From Burkholderiales bacterium UBA2459 (GTDB taxonomy: Bacteria > Pseudomonadota > Gammaproteobacteria > Burkholderiales > Burkholderiaceae_E): a stretch of DNA of 18,107 nucleotides. The translations under genes and the position numbers were made by a program. Below the pieces are notes generated by a model, which saw only the letters and a program-made list of their open reading frames with translations, did no database searches and was not told where the DNA came from. This document shows positions 15,864 to 18,107 of this stretch, in pieces (position 1 is the stretch's first letter; every line of letters starts with the position of its first letter). The stretch lies in assembly GCA_002342365.1 (NCBI GenBank), contig DDPV01000049.1, forward strand, positions 82,736-100,842, in the 5' to 3' direction.

Positions 15864-17036
15864 ATGAAACTCGATACCTCCGCGCTTGATGGCTTGCTTC
15901 AGGCTTCGATCGGCAACACGAAGTTGCCTGGCGTTGTCGCCATGGTTGCTTCGCGCGAAGCGGCGCTTTACGAGGGAGCCTTCGGTGAGCGGCTAATCGG
16001 CAGCGCGCAAGCGATGACGCTTGATACCGTCTGCTGGATTGCCTCGATGACCAAGGCGATTACCTCGGTATGTGCAGTCCAATGCGTGGAGCGAGGCCTC
16101 ATCGATCTGGATGCACCGGCTAGTTCGATTATTGCTGAAATTGCTGAGGCCCAGGTATTGACAGGCTTCGATGATGCTGGGATGCCGACCTATCGAGCGC
16201 CAAAGCGGCCTGTGACCCTTCGACACCTGTTGACGCACAGCGCCGGTTTTAGCTATGAAATATGGAATACAGAAATCCAAAAGTTACAAGCGGCACTCGA
16301 TATCCCGAGTGTGACTGAGTGCCGAAACAAGGCATTGAAGCTACCCCTGCTCTTTGATCCAGGTGAGCGCTGGGAATATGGCATCAATATCGATTGGGCT
16401 GGAAAAATGGTTGAGGCAGTAAGTGGCAAAAGCCTTGGTGCTTTCATGCACCAGAATCTCTTTGAGCCCCTAGGTATGCTCAGCACAGCATTTAAGATCA
16501 CCGAGGGCATGCGTGAGCGACTGGCAGGGATCCATTTGCGCAGCCCTGATGGAAATTTAGCTGCCTTTCCCTTTGAGTTACCGCAAGAGCCGGAGTTTGA
16601 GATGGGTGGCGGTGGCCTTTACAGCACCGCGGGCGATTACCTGAGATTCTTGAGGATGATTCTCAATAATGGTCAATTGGGTGGTGAGCGCGTCCTGAAG
16701 CCAGAGTCGGTATGGGCCTTAGGCCAGAATCAAATGGGTGATTGCAGGGTGTTGCCGCTGATTGCAGCCATACCGTTAACAAACGACGCTGAGTTTTTTC
16801 CAGGCTCAGCCAAAAGCTGGAGCCTTGCCTTCCAGGTCAATCACGAGGATTTGCCGACCGGCAGACCGGCAGGTGGTTTGATGTGGGCGGGTCTTGCCAA
16901 TTCTTACTATTGGATCGATCAAAAAAATGGCTTGGCGGCTGTGTATATCACCCAGTTGTTTCCTTTTGCAGATCGTGAATCACTGCCTACTTACCTCGCC
17001 TTCGAATCTGCGGTTTACCAGGGCCTTAGTCATTAG
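15864..17036 (+). CDS. Serine hydrolase, beta-lactamase fold, family VIII esterase type
   Basis: A 390-aa hydrolase of the class C beta-lactamase-related esterase group (EstB/LovD type), probably cytoplasmic since no signal peptide is seen. The nucleophile is Ser61 with Lys64 in IASMTKAITS. Tyr172 in RWEYGINIDWAGKMVEAVSG is the expected base, and LMWAGLANSYYWID gives a W-A-G in place of KTG. RHLLTHSAGFSYE and GGGGLYSTAGDYLRF are conserved blocks of the family. The substrate is unknown; it may be an esterase, acyltransferase or amide hydrolase. ATG 15864 has a perfect AAGGAG 7 nt upstream (15851-15856), so the GTG/ATG extension from 15813 is rejected. It is a paralogue in fold, not a duplicate, of the hydrolase at 12064. 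Confidence 0.9.
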   Translation: MKLDTSALDGLLQASIGNTKLPGVVAMVASREAALYEGAFGERLIGSAQAMTLDTVCWIASMTKAITSVCAVQCVERGLIDLDAPASSIIAEIAEAQVLTGFDDAGMPTYRAPKRPVTLRHLLTHSAGFSYEIWNTEIQKLQAALDIPSVTECRNKALKLPLLFDPGERWEYGINIDWAGKMVEAVSGKSLGAFMHQNLFEPLGMLSTAFKITEGMRERLAGIHLRSPDGNLAAFPFELPQEPEFEMGGGGLYSTAGDYLRFLRMILNNGQLGGERVLKPESVWALGQNQMGDCRVLPLIAAIPLTNDAEFFPGSAKSWSLAFQVNHEDLPTGRPAGGLMWAGLANSYYWIDQKNGLAAVYITQLFPFADRESLPTYLAFESAVYQGLSH

Positions 17037-17092
17037 CGTGCTGCCTGCAGGCAGGAGCGCCGTCTGCGCAAGGCTTGCTGACCTTTTGCGGT

Positions 17093-17107
17093 AGCGCACT
17101 GTGCGCT
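17093..17107. promoter_or_regulatory. Near-perfect palindrome upstream of the GST gene
   Basis: AGCGCAC-T-GTGCGCT has 7-bp perfect arms around one base. It ends 39 nt before the GST ATG at 17147, where an operator or attenuating hairpin could act. A second perfect 14-bp palindrome, CTGCCTGCAGGCAG (17041-17054), lies just after the upstream stop and has no U-tract. Confidence 0.5.
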
Positions 17108-17146
17108 GGGCTCTTATCACCTAACAACCTTCAGGATCAAGCTCTC

Positions 17147-17785
17147 ATGAAACTTTACATGGCGCCAAGAGCGCCGAACCCCAAGCGGGTGTGCATGTTT
17201 TTGGCGGAAAAAGGGATCGACACCATCGAGTGGATTGCGGTCGACCTGAACGCCGGTGCGCACCGTGACCAGGCATTCGTGTCGAAAAATCCGCTCGCGC
17301 GCGTCCCGGTTCTCGAGCTCGACGACGGTCGTTACATCAGCGAAAGCCGGGCGATTTGCAGCTGGATTGAGGCGCACCATCCGGAGCCTAGTCTGATGGG
17401 CGAAACAGGCGAGGCGCGGGCCTTCATTGAAATGTACGATCGCTATGTCGAGTGGTATCTCTTGCTTCCAACCGCCCAATGGATCCGGCATGCGCATCCA
17501 GGCTTGGTGGCGCTTGAAAACCCGCAGTTTCCCGATTTTGCTGAAAATCAAGCAAAGAAACGCGAAACCGGATTGGCCTGGCTCGAAGAGCGCCTCAGCC
17601 AGAACCCCTGGGTTGCCGGATCAGACTTCACGATTGCAGACATCACCGCGTTTTGTGCAATCGAATTCTCGCGCGTGATGAAATTTAAGCCTGCTGAAGC
17701 TGGCTACGCACAGATTCAGCATTGGCGTGATCGGGTGGCGGCAAGGCCGAGCGCAAGTGCCGGCGATCACCTGCCTACTGCTTAA
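17147..17785 (+). CDS. Glutathione S-transferase
   Basis: A 212-aa cytosolic GST: N-terminal thioredoxin-like domain (MKLYMAPRAPNPKRVCMFLAEKGI) and C-terminal helical domain (about 85-205). ARVPVLELDDGRYISESRAI holds the cis-Pro and the Glu-Ser pair that binds the gamma-glutamyl part of glutathione. WVAGSDFTIADITAF is the C-terminal capping motif. The position usually holding the catalytic Ser or Cys near residue 9 is Ala in RAPNPKRV, as in the APNPRRV subgroup of proteobacterial GSTs, so its mechanism may rely on another residue. The ATG at 17147 fits the family start; the frame from 17075 would add 24 unlikely residues. It may detoxify electrophiles from the neighbouring hydrolytic and oxidative enzymes (inference). 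Confidence 0.92.
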   Translation: MKLYMAPRAPNPKRVCMFLAEKGIDTIEWIAVDLNAGAHRDQAFVSKNPLARVPVLELDDGRYISESRAICSWIEAHHPEPSLMGETGEARAFIEMYDRYVEWYLLLPTAQWIRHAHPGLVALENPQFPDFAENQAKKRETGLAWLEERLSQNPWVAGSDFTIADITAFCAIEFSRVMKFKPAEAGYAQIQHWRDRVAARPSASAGDHLPTA

Positions 17786-17867
17786 GCGCTGGAGACTTGT
17801 CAAAAAGCTGGATTATGATCGGGTTTTACGGGGTTTATGATCCTGCTTTACTGAATAAGGTCTGCCC

Positions 17868-18107
17868 ATGGAGACTTCGGTGTTCATATCATTGTTTCGC
17901 AGCCTTTGGCGATTGCGCATGCTTGCGATTTTCGGATTTGCCCTGCTCGGTCTCGGGGCTTGTGGTGGCGGCATTGATGGCACCAAAGATCTTTTTGGAG
18001 CGATTGGCTATAAGTCGGGAGTCGATCCGTTCGTTGCTCCAGGCGATTCTGCATGCGGTGCAGCAACCGGATCAGGAACGGGAACAGGCGCTGGGGCAGG
18101 TGCTGGT
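17868..18107 (+). CDS. Putative lipoprotein with Gly/Thr/Ser-rich segment (3' end outside the window)
   Basis: Eighty residues are visible. A basic N-region (SLFRSLWRLRM) and hydrophobic core lead to the lipobox LGLGAC at about residue 31, followed by GGG and no Asp, so the mature lipoprotein could reach the outer membrane. A mature segment (GIDGTKDLFGAIGYKSG) precedes a second Cys and a low-complexity run of Gly alternating with Thr, Ser and Ala (TGSGTGTGAGAG) at the window edge. I do not recognise the family. AAGG 7 nt before ATG 17868 is a modest ribosome site. In the 82-nt gap before it, TTATGATC occurs twice 22 nt apart (17813 and 17835). Confidence 0.75.
   Translation, partial: METSVFISLFRSLWRLRMLAIFGFALLGLGACGGGIDGTKDLFGAIGYKSGVDPFVAPGDSACGAATGSGTGTGAGAGAG

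Noticed and set aside
12064..17036. Gene duplication of the two beta-lactamase-fold hydrolases (12064 and 15864)
   Set aside because: They share only the fold motifs; second and third active-site motifs and flanking sequence differ, so they are not recent duplicates.

Overview
The window looks like chromosomal DNA of a betaproteobacterium, most likely order Burkholderiales. Three things point there. The OmpA-like porin has the ECWRAGHWTPAMA segment and a long Pro-Ala linker typical of that group. gyrA, ompA, ubiG and gph lie together, as is common in Burkholderiales. UbiG indicates a ubiquinone-making Gram-negative. No rRNA, tRNA, CRISPR array, insertion sequence or phage gene was seen. The longest stretch without a gene is about 260 bases.

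Left part (1-7103), core genes. gyrA (minus strand, 3' end outside the window) diverges from a plus-strand run: an MTA/SAH deaminase (mtaD), an OmpA-family protein closed by a strong intrinsic terminator, then ubiG-gph-MFS transporter. ubiG and gph are 6 nt apart, and gph and the MFS gene share a TGATG stop/start. Functionally, UbiG releases S-adenosylhomocysteine, a substrate of the MtaD family, and Gph removes phosphoglycolate.

Middle (7347-14228), accessory metabolism. A limonene-monooxygenase-like flavin enzyme (minus) is divergent from a short cyclic-nucleotide-binding-domain protein (plus). That protein ends tail-to-tail, with overlapping stop codons, against a minus-strand series. In transcription order the series is an unknown 159-aa protein, a small cupin, a NylB-type serine hydrolase, a class I nitronate monooxygenase and an amidase-signature hydrolase. 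The NylB-like hydrolase plus an amidase of almost NylA length resembles the two-step hydrolysis of cyclic and linear amide oligomers. This is the most interesting functional hypothesis in the window, but it rests on family membership only.

Right part (14280-18107). A TerC-family membrane protein (minus) and a TlpA-like thioredoxin (plus) share a 192-nt intergenic region containing overlapping inverted repeats. They are followed by a second, unrelated beta-lactamase-fold hydrolase (family VIII esterase type), a glutathione S-transferase preceded by a near-perfect 15-bp palindrome, and the start of a lipoprotein gene with a Gly/Thr/Ser-rich segment that runs off the window.

Several genes appear to use non-ATG starts (TTG for mtaD and ubiG, GTG for the nitronate monooxygenase). 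All functional calls are from reading motifs; no database search was run.
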